From the NCBI RefSeq assembly GCF_008065375.1, contig NZ_VJYI01000002.1:248001-312000 (forward strand): DNA of 64,000 nt, written 5' to 3'. The notes under the pieces are model-generated. The model searched no databases and had not been told where the DNA came from. It saw only the letters and a program-made list of their open reading frames with translations. Of this stretch, positions 16,510 through 25,432 are shown piece after piece. This stretch comes from Nonomuraea sp. SYSU D8015. GTDB lineage: Bacteria; Actinomycetota; Actinomycetes; Streptosporangiales; Streptosporangiaceae. Each line of letters begins with the position of its first letter. The first letter of the stretch is position 1. Position numbers and translations under genes: made by a program.

Positions 16510-17649
16510 GTGCGCATGGCACGAACCTTCATGAAGATCGTGCGTTTCTTCCGACGCCCCCGGGTCTTCGACACGGCGCTGGTGGTCGTGATCTGCCTCC
16601 CGGTCGTCCTCGGCATGATCTCCGTGATCCTCCAGGGCCACACGCGGACGGCGCTGGGCGCGGCGCACTACCTGGTGGGCGCCCTTTTCCTGCTCATGCG
16701 GCGCGGCCGGCCGATCCTGGTCGCCGGGCTGGTGGCCGGGCTGGACGTCGTGGGCATCGCCACGCAGATCGTGACGTCCACCAACGTGCCCTCGGCCATC
16801 GCGTTCTACAGCGTCGGCCGCTACACGGCCGGCCGGGCCACCAAGGTCACGTCGGCGGCGGGATTCGTCCTCTACGCGGCGGCGATGGAGGGGTTCTGGC
16901 GCCTCTATGCGGGTCCGCAGGGGGGCTGGGTGGCGGCCCTGTTCGCCGTCGCCGTGCCCGTGGGCGTCGGGCAGCTCGTGCGGCTCAGGACCGAGCTCAA
17001 CGAGCGCAGCAGGCGCGAGGCCACCGAGGCGGCCGTGCGCGCCGAGCGGCGGCGCATCGCCAGGGAGCTGCACGACGTGGTCGCCCACCACATCACCGTG
17101 ATCAACGCCCTGGTCGGCGGCGCGCGGGCCACGCTCCCTCCTGAGCAGGAGGTCACCAGGGGCGCGTTGGAGAGCGCCGAGCAGACCGCCCGTCAGGCGA
17201 TGTCGGAGATGCGCCGCCTGCTCGACGTGCTCAGGGCCGAGGGCAACGAGGGCCCGGACGCCGCGACGGGCGTGGGCGCCGAGCGGCTGCCCACGTTGAT
17301 CAAGGAGGCCAGGTCGGCGGGGCTGCCGGCCAGCCTGACCGTGACCGGCGAGCCCGTGGAGCTGCCGGCCGCCGTGGACCACGCCGTCTACCGCATCGTG
17401 CAGGAGGCGCTGACCAACACGCGCAAGCACGCGGTCAGCGCCAGGGCCAGCGTGCGGCTGGCGTACGAGCCGGCCGCGGTGGAGGTCGAGGTGATCGACG
17501 ACGGCCTGGCCAAGGGGGCCGGTGCGCCGGGGTTCGGTCTCGGCGGCATGGCCGAGCGCGTGGCGTTATGCGGCGGCCAGCTGTCCACAGGCCCGCGCCC
17601 GGAGGGTGGTTTCCGCGTACACGCCCGCATCCCCCTGGAGAGAGCATGA
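16510..17649 (+). CDS. two-component sensor histidine kinase (NarL-type partner)
   Basis: 379 residues. Residues about 20-165 hold five or six membrane helices with almost no extracellular loop, the layout of intramembrane-sensing kinases. The phosphoacceptor block is RRRIARELHDVVAHHITVIN (HisKA_3), with the ATPase N box YRIVQEALTNTRKHA and G box GFGLGGMAERV. The GTG at 16510 follows a -10 element at leaderless distance; ATG at 16516 is an alternative. It overlaps its response regulator gene by four bases and stands upstream of an ABC exporter, so it probably senses an envelope-active compound and controls export. Confidence 0.92.
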   Translation: MRMARTFMKIVRFFRRPRVFDTALVVVICLPVVLGMISVILQGHTRTALGAAHYLVGALFLLMRRGRPILVAGLVAGLDVVGIATQIVTSTNVPSAIAFYSVGRYTAGRATKVTSAAGFVLYAAAMEGFWRLYAGPQGGWVAALFAVAVPVGVGQLVRLRTELNERSRREATEAAVRAERRRIARELHDVVAHHITVINALVGGARATLPPEQEVTRGALESAEQTARQAMSEMRRLLDVLRAEGNEGPDAATGVGAERLPTLIKEARSAGLPASLTVTGEPVELPAAVDHAVYRIVQEALTNTRKHAVSARASVRLAYEPAAVEVEVIDDGLAKGAGAPGFGLGGMAERVALCGGQLSTGPRPEGGFRVHARIPLERA

Positions 17650-18299
17650 TCAGAGTGCTGTTGGTGGACGACCACGAGCTGGTGCGCAAGGGCTTCAAGC
17701 TGATGCTGGACGCCCAGCCCGACCTGAGCGTGGTCGGCGAGGCCGCCGAGGGCGCCGAGGCGGTCGAGCTGAGCAGGCGGCTCCGGCCCGACGTGGTACT
17801 CATGGACCTGCACATGCCCGGCCTGGACGGCGTGCGCGCGACCGAGCTGATCACGGCCGAGCTGCCGGAGGTGCGGGTGCTCGCGCTGAGCACGTTCGAC
17901 CTGGACGAGAACGTCGTAGCGGCGCTCAGGGCGGGCGCCGACGGCTTCCTGCCCAAGGACGTCTCCCCCGAGGAGCTCATCGAGGGCGTACGCGTGGTGC
18001 ACCGCGGCGAGTCCGCCGTCGCGCCGCGCCTGCTGACCAATTTGATCGGCACCTTCGTACGTGCCTCCCGCCCGAGGGCGGTGCCCGCGCAGCTCGCCGG
18101 GCTGACCGACAGGGAGCGGGAGATCCTCGTCCTGATCGCCCGCGGCCGGTCGAACCCTGAGATCGCCGCCGACCTGTCCGTCTCCCCCTCGACCGTCAAG
18201 AACCACGTGACGAGCCTGTTCGCCAAGATCGGCGTGAGGGACCGGGCGCAGGCCGTGATCGTCGCCTACGAGGCGGCGCTGATCCACCCTGGAGAGTAG
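17646..18299 (+). CDS. NarL/LuxR-type response regulator
   Basis: 217 residues. The receiver domain begins MIRVLLVDDHELVRKGFKLM, with the phosphorylated aspartate in PDVVLMDLHMPGLDG and the conserved lysine in FLPKDVSPEE. The C-terminal LuxR helix-turn-helix is LTDREREILVLIARGRSNPE followed by IAADLSVSPSTVKNHVTSLF. The ATG overlaps the stop of the kinase gene (ATGA). Likely targets are the ABC transporter genes 80 bases downstream, by analogy with many kinase-regulator-ABC sets. Confidence 0.95.
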   Translation: MIRVLLVDDHELVRKGFKLMLDAQPDLSVVGEAAEGAEAVELSRRLRPDVVLMDLHMPGLDGVRATELITAELPEVRVLALSTFDLDENVVAALRAGADGFLPKDVSPEELIEGVRVVHRGESAVAPRLLTNLIGTFVRASRPRAVPAQLAGLTDREREILVLIARGRSNPEIAADLSVSPSTVKNHVTSLFAKIGVRDRAQAVIVAYEAALIHPGE

Positions 18300-18379
18300 G
18301 AGCAGAGTCCTAGACATCCTCGCCGAGAACGGTTCCGGGGCAGGAAGAAACCGCCCGCTCACGACGGCACGCTTGGATC

Positions 18380-19270
18380 ATGACCGCGATCCGAGCAACG
18401 AACCTGAGCAAGCGCTACGGCGGCACCGTCGCGGTGGCGGACCTGTCGTTCGACGTCGAGCCCGGTCAGGTGACCGGCTTCCTGGGCCCCAACGGGGCCG
18501 GAAAGTCCACGACCATGCGCATGATCCTCGGGCTCGACCGGCCGTCCGGCGGCTCAGTGCTCGTGGACGGGCGGCCGTACCACGAGCTGCGGCATCCGCT
18601 GCGCAAGGTGGGCGCGCTGCTGGACGCCAAGGCCGTGCACGGCGGGCGCAGCGCGCGCAACCACCTGCTGGCCATCGCGCAGAGCAACGGCCTCCCGGCG
18701 AGCCGGGTCAACGAGGTGCTGGACGCGGTGGGCCTGCGGGAGGTGGCCAAGCGGCGGATCGGCGGGTTCTCGCTGGGCATGTCCCAGCGGCTGGGCATCG
18801 CCGCGGCGCTGCTCGGCGACCCCGAGATCCTGCTCTTCGACGAGCCCGTCAACGGGCTCGACCCCGACGGCATCCTGTGGATCCGCACGTTCATGCGCAA
18901 ACTCGCCGCCGAGGGGCGGACGGTGTTCGTCTCCAGCCACCTGATGAGCGAGATGGCACAAACCGCCGACCACCTGATCGTCATCGGCAAGGGGAAGCTC
19001 ATCGCCGACACGAGCGTGGAGGAGTTCATCGGACGCAGCTCGCAGGGGTACGTGCGGGTCCGCTCGCCCAGGCTGGCCGAGGTCGCCGAGCTGATCAAGG
19101 TGGGCGAGTTGCACCCCGACCACCTCCGGGTCACCGCGATGAGCACCCTCGAGATCGGCACCCTCACCGCGCGGGCCGGCATCCCGCTGGAGGAGCTGAC
19201 GTTCGTGCAGCCCTCGCTCGAAGCGGCCTACATGGAGCTCACCAAGGACAGCCTGGAGTTCACGTCATGA
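18380..19270 (+). CDS. ABC transporter ATP-binding protein
   Basis: 296 residues. Walker A is FLGPNGAGKSTTMRMILGL, the signature is GGFSLGMSQRLGIAAALLGD, Walker B is ILLFDEPVNGLDPDG, and the switch histidine is in VFVSSHLMSEM. This subfamily (CcmA/antibiotic resistance type) has a C-terminal extension of about 80 residues, which is present. It powers the permease encoded next, whose ATG overlaps the stop here by four bases. Export of an antibiotic or lipid is likely. It is preceded by the two-component genes. Confidence 0.94.
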   Translation: MTAIRATNLSKRYGGTVAVADLSFDVEPGQVTGFLGPNGAGKSTTMRMILGLDRPSGGSVLVDGRPYHELRHPLRKVGALLDAKAVHGGRSARNHLLAIAQSNGLPASRVNEVLDAVGLREVAKRRIGGFSLGMSQRLGIAAALLGDPEILLFDEPVNGLDPDGILWIRTFMRKLAAEGRTVFVSSHLMSEMAQTADHLIVIGKGKLIADTSVEEFIGRSSQGYVRVRSPRLAEVAELIKVGELHPDHLRVTAMSTLEIGTLTARAGIPLEELTFVQPSLEAAYMELTKDSLEFTS

Positions 19271-20007
19271 TCGACATTTTCAGGTCCGAATGGACCAAGA
19301 TCCGCTCTGTCCGCTCGACGGTGTGGACGCTGGCCGTCACGGCCGTGCTGATGGTGGGCCTCGGCGCGCTCGTCAGCGCCGCCGCCAAGGGCTCCACCGA
19401 TGAGGCGATACCCGCCGGCCAGGCGGCCGTGCTCAGCCTGTCCGGCGTCATGTTCGCGCAACTGGGCATGGCAACACTGGGCGTCCTGGTGATCTCCAGC
19501 GAATACCGCACGGGCGGCATCCGCACGTCGCTGATGGCCGTGCCCCAGCGCATGCGCTTGCTGACCGGCAAATTGGTGGTCTTCGTCGGGACGGCGCTGG
19601 TGGTCTCCGTGCTCGCGTCGGCGGCGGCGCTCGTCGTGGGCCTGGCGATCACGCGACCGGCGTCGATCGAGGTCGGCCAGGTCATGGAGCCGCTGGCGGG
19701 GGCCGGCCTCTATCTGACCGCCTGCGGGGTGTTCGGGCTGGGCCTCGGCACAATGATCCGGCACACGCCGGGCGCGCTCGTTTCGGCCATCGCGCTGATG
19801 CTGGTGCTCCCTCAGGTGATGAACCAGATACCGGGGAAATGGGCTCAGACCGCGGCCGAATACTTCACCACCAACGCGGGCATGCTGGTCGTGCTCCCGG
19901 GCCGCGACGGCTCGCTCGGCCCATGGAGCGGATTCGGCGTCTACCTGGCGTGGATCGCCGTCGCCGTGATCGCCGGCGCCGTGCTGATGCAGCGCCGCGA
20001 CGCCTGA
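19267..20007 (+). CDS. ABC transporter permease (ABC-2 type)
   Basis: 246 residues with about six membrane helices. The amphipathic start MIDIFRSEWTKIRSVRSTVW is typical of ABC-2 permeases; VLVISSEYRTGGIRTSLMAV is the coupling segment, and the protein ends with AVIAGAVLMQRRDA. It would form a homodimeric channel with the preceding ATPase. It converges with the MacB-like permease gene, leaving eight bases between the two stops. Confidence 0.92.
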   Translation: MIDIFRSEWTKIRSVRSTVWTLAVTAVLMVGLGALVSAAAKGSTDEAIPAGQAAVLSLSGVMFAQLGMATLGVLVISSEYRTGGIRTSLMAVPQRMRLLTGKLVVFVGTALVVSVLASAAALVVGLAITRPASIEVGQVMEPLAGAGLYLTACGVFGLGLGTMIRHTPGALVSAIALMLVLPQVMNQIPGKWAQTAAEYFTTNAGMLVVLPGRDGSLGPWSGFGVYLAWIAVAVIAGAVLMQRRDA

Positions 20008-20015
20008 CCCCCCGC

Positions 20016-21200
20016 CTACTCGGCGCGGAGGGCGATCACGGGGTCCAGCCTGCCTGCCCTCCGCGCCGGCGCCACGCCGAAGAACACCCCGACCGCCGCC
20101 GACACCCCGAAGGCCAGCGCGATCGACCACCACGTTATCGAGGCCGGCACCTCGGTGAAGGCGACGATGGCGAGCGAGCCGCCGACCCCGAGCACGATCC
20201 CGACGAGGCCGCCGATGGTGGTCAGCAGCACCGCCTCGATGAGGAACTGGGCCAGGATGTCGCGCTGCCTGGCCCCCAGCGCCTTGCGCAGCCCGATCTC
20301 GCGGGTGCGCTCGCGGACGCTGACCAACATGATGTTCGACACGCCCACACCGCCGACCAGCAGCGAGATGCCGGCGATGGCGGCCAGCACGCCGGTGAGC
20401 ATGCCGAGCACGTCGCCGATGGTGCCGAGCAGCGCGGTCTGCGTGACCGCCGAGAACTGCTCGCCCGGATAGCGGTCCCGCAGCGCGGCCGTCACCTTGT
20501 CCGACAGCGGGTCGATCTCGTCGGGCCCGGACGCGCCGACCGCCATCCCGTTGATCCGCTCGATCCCGAGCAGCCGCTGCGCCGTCGTCACCGGGATGTG
20601 GACCTCCTGGTCTCGGGAGAGCCCGAACGTCTGCCCGACCTCGGCGTACACCCCCACCACCCGGAACCTGGCCCCCGAGACGGTCACCTGACGTCCGATC
20701 GGGTCGAGGTCGCCGAACATTCGGTCGGCCACCTCCGAGCCCAGCACCGCCACCCTGCGCCGGGTGTCCACGTCGGTCTCGCTCAGGGGCCGGCCCTTGT
20801 CGAGCGGCCGCTCGAAGATGTTGACGAGGTTCTGGTCGGTGCCGACCACCGTGACGAACGCCTCCGTCCGGCCCACGCGCACGGTCTCGCCCGACTGCAG
20901 CGAGACCGTCACCTTCGACGGGTCGCCCACCACGCGCCGCACGTACGCGACGTCGGAGAGACCGAGCTTGCTCTGCGTCGGGGCCGCGCCGAGGCTGATG
21001 CGGCCTGGCACGACCAGGATGATGTTGGTGCCGAGGCCGGAGATCTGCTTCTCGATCTCGTCCTTCGCGCCGGTGCCGATGGCCACCAGGATCACCACGG
21101 CCAGCACGCCGATGATGACGCCGAGCATGGTCAGCGCGCTGCGCAGCCGGTTGACCCGCAGCGCCTCCAGCGCCATCACGAACGCTTCCCCGCTTCTCAC
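20016..21200 (-). CDS. MacB-like ABC transporter permease
   Basis: 394 residues with MacB/FtsX architecture: one N-terminal helix (RSALTMLGVIIGVLAVVILV), a large extracytoplasmic domain at about residues 50-270, then three helices near the C-terminus (LAAIAGISLLVGGVGVSNIM, VLLTTIGGLVGIVLG, SAAVGVFFGVAPARRAGRLD). It works by mechanotransmission with the ATPase and MacA-like partner to expel compounds through the envelope. The GTG at 21200 overlaps the ATPase stop (GTGA). It is the last gene of the three-gene exporter operon. Confidence 0.93.
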   Translation of the reverse strand: MRSGEAFVMALEALRVNRLRSALTMLGVIIGVLAVVILVAIGTGAKDEIEKQISGLGTNIILVVPGRISLGAAPTQSKLGLSDVAYVRRVVGDPSKVTVSLQSGETVRVGRTEAFVTVVGTDQNLVNIFERPLDKGRPLSETDVDTRRRVAVLGSEVADRMFGDLDPIGRQVTVSGARFRVVGVYAEVGQTFGLSRDQEVHIPVTTAQRLLGIERINGMAVGASGPDEIDPLSDKVTAALRDRYPGEQFSAVTQTALLGTIGDVLGMLTGVLAAIAGISLLVGGVGVSNIMLVSVRERTREIGLRKALGARQRDILAQFLIEAVLLTTIGGLVGIVLGVGGSLAIVAFTEVPASITWWSIALAFGVSAAVGVFFGVAPARRAGRLDPVIALRAE

Positions 21201-21880
21201 GCGGTGTCCTTCTCGATCAGCCCATCCCGTACGTGGATCTGGCGCCGGGCGTGGGCCGCGATCTCGGCCTCGTGCGTGACCAGCACCACGGCCACGCCGC
21301 TCTCGCTGTTGAGCCGGTCGAGTATGGCCATCACCTCGGCGCCGTTGGCGGTGTCGAGGTTGCCGGTCGGCTCGTCGGCCAGCAGCACCTTGGGCTCGCC
21401 CACCAGCGCCCTGGCGATGGCCACGCGCTGCTGCTCGCCGCCGGACATCTGCGACGGCCGGTGCCCCACCCTGTGCTGGAGGCCCACGGCCTCCAACGCC
21501 GCCCGGGCCCTGGCCCGCCGCTCGGCCCTGCCGACCCCCCGGTAGACCAGCGGCAGCGCCACGTTGTCCAGCGCGCTGGTGCGACCCAGCAGGTGGAAGG
21601 ACTGGAAGACGAAGCCGATGGTCTTGTTCCGCAGCTCGGCCAGCTCGCCGTCGGACAGTCCGGCCATCTCCACCCCGTTGATCCGCAACACGCCGGACGT
21701 GGGCCGGTCGAGGCAGCCGAGCAGGTGCATGAGCGTGGACTTGCCGGAGCCGGAGGGGCCCACGATGGCGGCGAACTCACCCTGCTCGATCGTCAGCGAC
21801 ACGCCGCGCAGCGCCTCCACGACCACGCCGTCGAGCTGGTAGCGCCGGGTGAGGTCCACCGCCTCGATGGCCGGCGTCAT
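21197..21880 (-). CDS. MacB/LolD-type ABC transporter ATP-binding protein
   Basis: 227 residues. Walker A is AIVGPSGSGKSTLMHLLGCL, Q-loop region FVFQSFHLLG, signature QMSGGEQQRVAIARALVGEP, Walker B VLLADEPTGNLDTANG, and switch VVLVTHEAEIAAH. Length and motifs fit the LolD/MacB ATPase family. It is coupled by four-base overlaps to the MacA-like gene upstream and the permease downstream, giving a complete exporter without its own regulator nearby. Confidence 0.95.
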   Translation of the reverse strand: MTPAIEAVDLTRRYQLDGVVVEALRGVSLTIEQGEFAAIVGPSGSGKSTLMHLLGCLDRPTSGVLRINGVEMAGLSDGELAELRNKTIGFVFQSFHLLGRTSALDNVALPLVYRGVGRAERRARARAALEAVGLQHRVGHRPSQMSGGEQQRVAIARALVGEPKVLLADEPTGNLDTANGAEVMAILDRLNSESGVAVVLVTHEAEIAAHARRQIHVRDGLIEKDTA

Positions 21881-23235
21881 GACAGGCGCTGCCCTTGGCG
21901 TACGGAGTCCGCGCCCTTCACCACGATCCGGTCGCCCACGGACAGCCCGCTCAGCACCTCGACCACCGCGTCGCCCTGCGCGCCCAGCTTGACCACGCGC
22001 CGCTCGGCGACGCCGTTCCTGACCACCCAGACCACGCTCTCCCGCCCGCTGGAGACGACGGCCGAGGCGGGCGCGGCGACGGCGGACGGCGACTCGCGCA
22101 CGGTCAGCCGCGTGACGGCGCTCATGCCCGGCTTGGGCGTGGGCGCCTTGGAACCGTCGTCGAAGGTCCCCGCGCCGAGCGTGAGCCGCACGGGGTAGCT
22201 GACGCCGCCCGTGGTGCCCTCCTTGGGGGTGACGCCGATGCCGGTGACCGCGGCCGCGTACGTGGCGCCCGGCACGGCGTCCAGCTCGACGGCGGCCTTC
22301 ACGCCCTTCTTGACCAGCAGCACGTCGGTCTCGTCCACGTCGGCGTCCAGAAGCAGCTGAGAGACGTCGGTGACGGTGACGACGGAGTCGCCCGCCGAGA
22401 CCGGCACCCCCGTCGCCACCGGCGTGCCCGTCGCGGATCCGCCGGAGGGCACGGAGGGAAGCTGCTGCCCCCCGCCGGGGAGCTGGCTGAGCAGGCCCTC
22501 GACGCCGCCGCCGCCCCCGGCGCCCGAGACGCGGCCCAGCGTGACGACGCCGCCGAACGGCGCCTTGATCGTGAGCGACTTGACCGTGCTCTCGGCCGCC
22601 TTGACCGCGGCCTTGGCCTGGGACCTGGAGGCGGCCTGCAGCGAGGCCATGGAGCCGGCCAGGCCGGTGGTCACACCGGACAGGACGCCGTTGATCGAGC
22701 GGTTGAGCTGGGCGGTGATCGCGGCCAGAGCCTTGGTCTGCGCCTTGTGCTGGGCCTGGGCCAGGTCGATGGCGTTCAGCAACTGCCTGCGGGCGCGGGC
22801 GTCCTCGACCTTCTTCGCCTCCCTGCGGGCCCTGGCGAAGTGCGCGGCCACCTTCCGGTCGAACGCGCTGGTGTCGAACGACGGCAGGCTCACGTTCGGA
22901 GCGGCCGCACCGGCGGGCGCGGCCATCCTGGAGGCCTGGCGGGCCTGTTCGAGCTGGCTCTGGGCCTGGGGCGAGCGGATCTTGGCCAGGATGTCGCCCT
23001 TGCGCACGCGCTGGCCCTCGCGGACGTACAGCTTGGCGACCGTGCCCTGGGCGGGCGAGCGGAGCGTCGCCGAGGCACGCGCGCCCACCGTGGCGGGGGC
23101 CTCGACGACCTCGGTGACCGGGGCACGTCTGACGTCGCCGACCTGGACGGCGGGCGGCTCCTCGGAGGTGCAGCCGGTCAGCGTCAAGAGGACGAGCAGC
23201 GGCGCGACGCCGCGACGTAACGTCACCCGAGACAT
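21877..23235 (-). CDS. MacA-like efflux adaptor lipoprotein (HlyD family)
   Basis: 452 residues. An N-terminal lipobox (VLLTLTGC) gives a membrane-anchored adaptor. Then come a biotinyl-lipoyl-like half motif (ATLRSPAQGTVAKLYVREGQ), a long helical hairpin at about residues 100-220, the second lipoyl half (SLTIKAPFGGVVTLGRVSGA), beta-barrel and membrane-proximal domains. A glycine/proline/serine insert lies in the second lipoyl half (about residues 240-280). It bridges the MacB-like complex to the outside. The ATG at 23235 has only a weak ribosome-binding site. Confidence 0.9.
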   Translation of the reverse strand: MSRVTLRRGVAPLLVLLTLTGCTSEEPPAVQVGDVRRAPVTEVVEAPATVGARASATLRSPAQGTVAKLYVREGQRVRKGDILAKIRSPQAQSQLEQARQASRMAAPAGAAAPNVSLPSFDTSAFDRKVAAHFARARREAKKVEDARARRQLLNAIDLAQAQHKAQTKALAAITAQLNRSINGVLSGVTTGLAGSMASLQAASRSQAKAAVKAAESTVKSLTIKAPFGGVVTLGRVSGAGGGGGVEGLLSQLPGGGQQLPSVPSGGSATGTPVATGVPVSAGDSVVTVTDVSQLLLDADVDETDVLLVKKGVKAAVELDAVPGATYAAAVTGIGVTPKEGTTGGVSYPVRLTLGAGTFDDGSKAPTPKPGMSAVTRLTVRESPSAVAAPASAVVSSGRESVVWVVRNGVAERRVVKLGAQGDAVVEVLSGLSVGDRIVVKGADSVRQGQRLS

Positions 23236-23293
23236 CGTAGGAGCCGGTAGCCTCGGGCCGCCGACCGGCTGTCAGCGAGCCCTCAGTGAATCG

Positions 23294-24088
23294 CTAACCC
23301 GAGGCGAGCTGGCGGCCGCGGTCGCGGGCGGCCTCGATGGCGGCCAGGAACGCCGCCCGCACCTTGTGGCGCTCCAGCTCGGCGATCGCGGCGATGGTGG
23401 TGCCGCCCGGCGAGGTGACGGCCTCGCGGAGGATCACCGGGTGCTCGCCCGAGTCGCGCAGCATGACGGCGGCGCCGACGATGGACTGGGTGACCATGTC
23501 GAGCGCGGCGGCCCTCGGCATGCCGAGCAGGATGCCCGCGTCGACCATGGCCTCGACCAGGTAGAAGAAGTAGGCGGGACCGCTGCCCGACAGGGCCGTG
23601 GCGGCGTCCTGCTGGGACTCGGGGATGCGCAGCACCTTGCCGACGGGCTTGAGCAGGTTTTCCGTGAGCTTGAGGTGCTCCTCGCCCGCGTGCGCGCCCG
23701 CCGAGATCACGCTCATCGCCTCGTCGAACCTGATCGGCGTGTTGGACATCACCCTGACCACGGGGACGTCCACCCCGAGCCGCTGCTCCACGAACGACGT
23801 CGTGATGCCGGCCGCCGCGCTGATCACCAGCCGGTCGGCCGGGACGTAGGAGGCGATCTCCGCCAGGAGCGTCGCCATGTCCTGCGGCTTGACGGCCAGA
23901 ATGAGCGTGTCGGCCGCCTTGGCCGCCTCGGAGTTGGAGACGGTGCGCACGCCGTACGTCTCGCGCAGCGCCTGCGCCCGCTCGGGGCGGCGGGTGGTCG
24001 CCATGATGTCGTCCGGCTTGAAACCGGCGCGCAGCAGCCCGGACAGGAGGGCCTCGCCCATCTTGCCCGTGCCCAGAATCGCAATCAC
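23294..24088 (-). CDS. proC: pyrroline-5-carboxylate reductase
   Basis: Reduces pyrroline-5-carboxylate to proline with NAD(P)H, the last step of proline synthesis. 264 residues with the Rossmann loop MIAILGTGKMGEALLSGLLR, LAVKPQDMATLLAEI, VRVMSNTPIRFDEAMSVIS, and the C-terminal signature GSGPAYFFYLVEAMVDAGIL with VTSPGGTT. The start is GTG at 24088; TAGGCT six bases upstream suggests a leaderless transcript. A proline dehydrogenase-like gene lies upstream on the same strand behind a 400-base spacer with repeats. Confidence 0.96.
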   Translation of the reverse strand: MIAILGTGKMGEALLSGLLRAGFKPDDIMATTRRPERAQALRETYGVRTVSNSEAAKAADTLILAVKPQDMATLLAEIASYVPADRLVISAAAGITTSFVEQRLGVDVPVVRVMSNTPIRFDEAMSVISAGAHAGEEHLKLTENLLKPVGKVLRIPESQQDAATALSGSGPAYFFYLVEAMVDAGILLGMPRAAALDMVTQSIVGAAVMLRDSGEHPVILREAVTSPGGTTIAAIAELERHKVRAAFLAAIEAARDRGRQLASG

Positions 24089-24094
24089 CCTGGC

Positions 24095-24100
24095 AGCCTA
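24095..24100 (-). promoter_or_regulatory. -10 element of a probable leaderless transcript (proC)
   Basis: On the minus strand TAGGCT fits TANNNT and ends six bases before the GTG at 24088, with no Shine-Dalgarno sequence between. No -35 is apparent. Confidence 0.4.
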
Positions 24101-24136
24101 CTAACTCCCCACCCCCTCATCGGGCCACCCCACCGG

Positions 24137-24360
24137 GGGTGCGGGGTGCCGTCCTTTCGGGGAGAGAGGACGAGACACCGCCGTGAGGCGACCAAGGGTG
24201 CGGTATGCCGCCCTTCGGGGAGAGGGGACGAGGGACCGCCGTCAGATGACCGGGATACGGAGTGCCGCCCTTCGGGGAGAGAAGGGCAGGGACCCGCCGT
24301 GGGAGGGCCGGGGGTGCGGGGTGCTGTCCTTCGGGTGGGGAGGTGGGCAAGGCCCTGGGC
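24137..24360. repeat. imperfect tandem repeat, about four copies of 57-59 bases
   Basis: Copies begin at 24137, 24196, 24253 and 24312. Each has a GGTGCGG-like start, then GTGCCG-CCCTTCGGGGAGAG, a purine-rich run and an ACCGCCGT end; the fourth copy is more diverged. The unit length is not a multiple of three in every copy, so the repeat is unlikely to be coding. Confidence 0.75.
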
Positions 24361-24488
24361 ACCGGACCCACCGCACTGCCCTGGGGCGGCGTGGCGGGCG
24401 TCGCCCCGCCGTGCCGGCGGACCGCCGCCCTCCGGAGGAGGGGACGAGGGCCGTCGTCGGCTGGACGGTGACGCAGGGGGTGTCGGGG

Positions 24489-25379
24489 CTAGTGGCGGGA
24501 GAGGAGGGAGCGGAGGAAGAAGGTCAGGTTGCGGGGGCGCTCGGCGAGGCGGCGCATGAGGTAGGCATACCAGTCGTCCCCGTACGGGACGTACACGCGC
24601 ATCTGGGCGCCCAGGCCGGCCAGGCGGGCCTGCTCGTCAGGGCGGACGCCGTACAGCATCTGGTATTCGAACCCGGTCGCGTCGCGCCCGCTGAGCACGG
24701 CGAGCGTGGAGGCGATCCGCACCAGCCTGGGGTCGTGCGTGGCGACCATGGGATAGGCGGTGCCGGCCATCAGGACCTTCAGGCAGCGGACGAAAGAGCG
24801 GTCGATGTCGCGCGGCCTGGTGTAGGCGCCGGGAGCCGTGTACGCCCCCTTGCACAGGCGCACCCGTGCGCCCGCGAGCTTCTCGCAGCGCTCCAGCGCG
24901 TCCGGCAGGTACGCCTGCACCACCACCCCCACATCGGGATGCTCCCTGCGCAACGCGGTGTGCACCGAGTGCAGCCCCCGGATCGTGTCGTGCTCCTCGG
25001 CGTCGAGCGTCACCGTGACGTTCCGGACCGCGGCGGCCCGGCAGATGGCGGCGGCGTGCTCGAGCGCGAGGTGCTCCGACAGCCGCAGCCCGAGCGCGGT
25101 CAGCTTGACCGACACGTCGGCGCCCGCGGGCAGCAGGTCGAGCAGCGACAGGTATTCCCTGACGGAGGCCTCCGCGTGCGCCGGATCCGCGACCTCCTCT
25201 CCCAGGTGGTCGACAGTGACGAGCAGACCTCTGCGGGTCAGCTCACCGATCACCGCGCCGATGTCGTCGGCGACGTAGCGCCGGACCACGTCCCTGGTCA
25301 ACGGCGAGGTGGAGATGACACGCTCGGCGCGTTCGCTCTTGGAGACGGCAAGGAGGGCCTGACGGAGCACGTGAACCAC
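24489..25379 (-). CDS. proline dehydrogenase family protein
   Basis: 296 residues, the monofunctional ProDH barrel that oxidises proline to pyrroline-5-carboxylate with FAD. Visible motifs are LLVTVDHLGEEVADPAHAEA, DVSVKLTALGLRL, VTVTLDAEEHDTI, GVVVQAYLPDALERCEKLAG, VRLCKGAYTAPGAYTRPRDI and the C-terminal GFEYQMLYGVRPDEQ with VPYGDDWYAYLMRRLAERP. The start is GTG at 25379 with GGAG five bases upstream. No pyrroline-5-carboxylate dehydrogenase gene is near; instead the opposite-acting proC follows downstream. Confidence 0.9.
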   Translation of the reverse strand: MVHVLRQALLAVSKSERAERVISTSPLTRDVVRRYVADDIGAVIGELTRRGLLVTVDHLGEEVADPAHAEASVREYLSLLDLLPAGADVSVKLTALGLRLSEHLALEHAAAICRAAAVRNVTVTLDAEEHDTIRGLHSVHTALRREHPDVGVVVQAYLPDALERCEKLAGARVRLCKGAYTAPGAYTRPRDIDRSFVRCLKVLMAGTAYPMVATHDPRLVRIASTLAVLSGRDATGFEYQMLYGVRPDEQARLAGLGAQMRVYVPYGDDWYAYLMRRLAERPRNLTFFLRSLLSRH

Positions 25380-25432
25380 ACTAACTCCGGCATGACGCTG
25401 AACCAGGGACCTACCGGATCCGTCGTAGGAGT

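Larger units (their letters stand above)
24089..24488. other. 400-base intergenic region with tandem repeat
   Basis: Sits between proC and the proline dehydrogenase gene, both on the minus strand. Most of it is the four-copy repeat listed separately. Reading frames across it are repeat-derived and biased, and I do not accept any as a gene. The promoter of proC must lie at its left end. Confidence 0.5.

Noticed and set aside
18373..20007. Single long plus-strand reading frame starting at 18373 that ends with the ABC permease
   Set aside because: The first 298 codons are an out-of-frame shadow of the ATPase gene. The permease starts at the ATG at 19267, which overlaps the ATPase stop.
19839..21545. 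568-residue plus-strand reading frame opposite the MacB-like permease
   Set aside because: No domain, no ribosome-binding site, and it covers a clearly coding minus-strand operon.
24137..24360. CRISPR array
   Set aside because: The repeats are head to tail without unique spacers, the units are imperfect and no cas gene is nearby.
22370..24559. 729-residue plus-strand reading frame across MacA-like, proC and the tandem repeat
   Set aside because: It runs through two real minus-strand genes and a non-coding tandem repeat; the repeat-derived protein portion is low in complexity.
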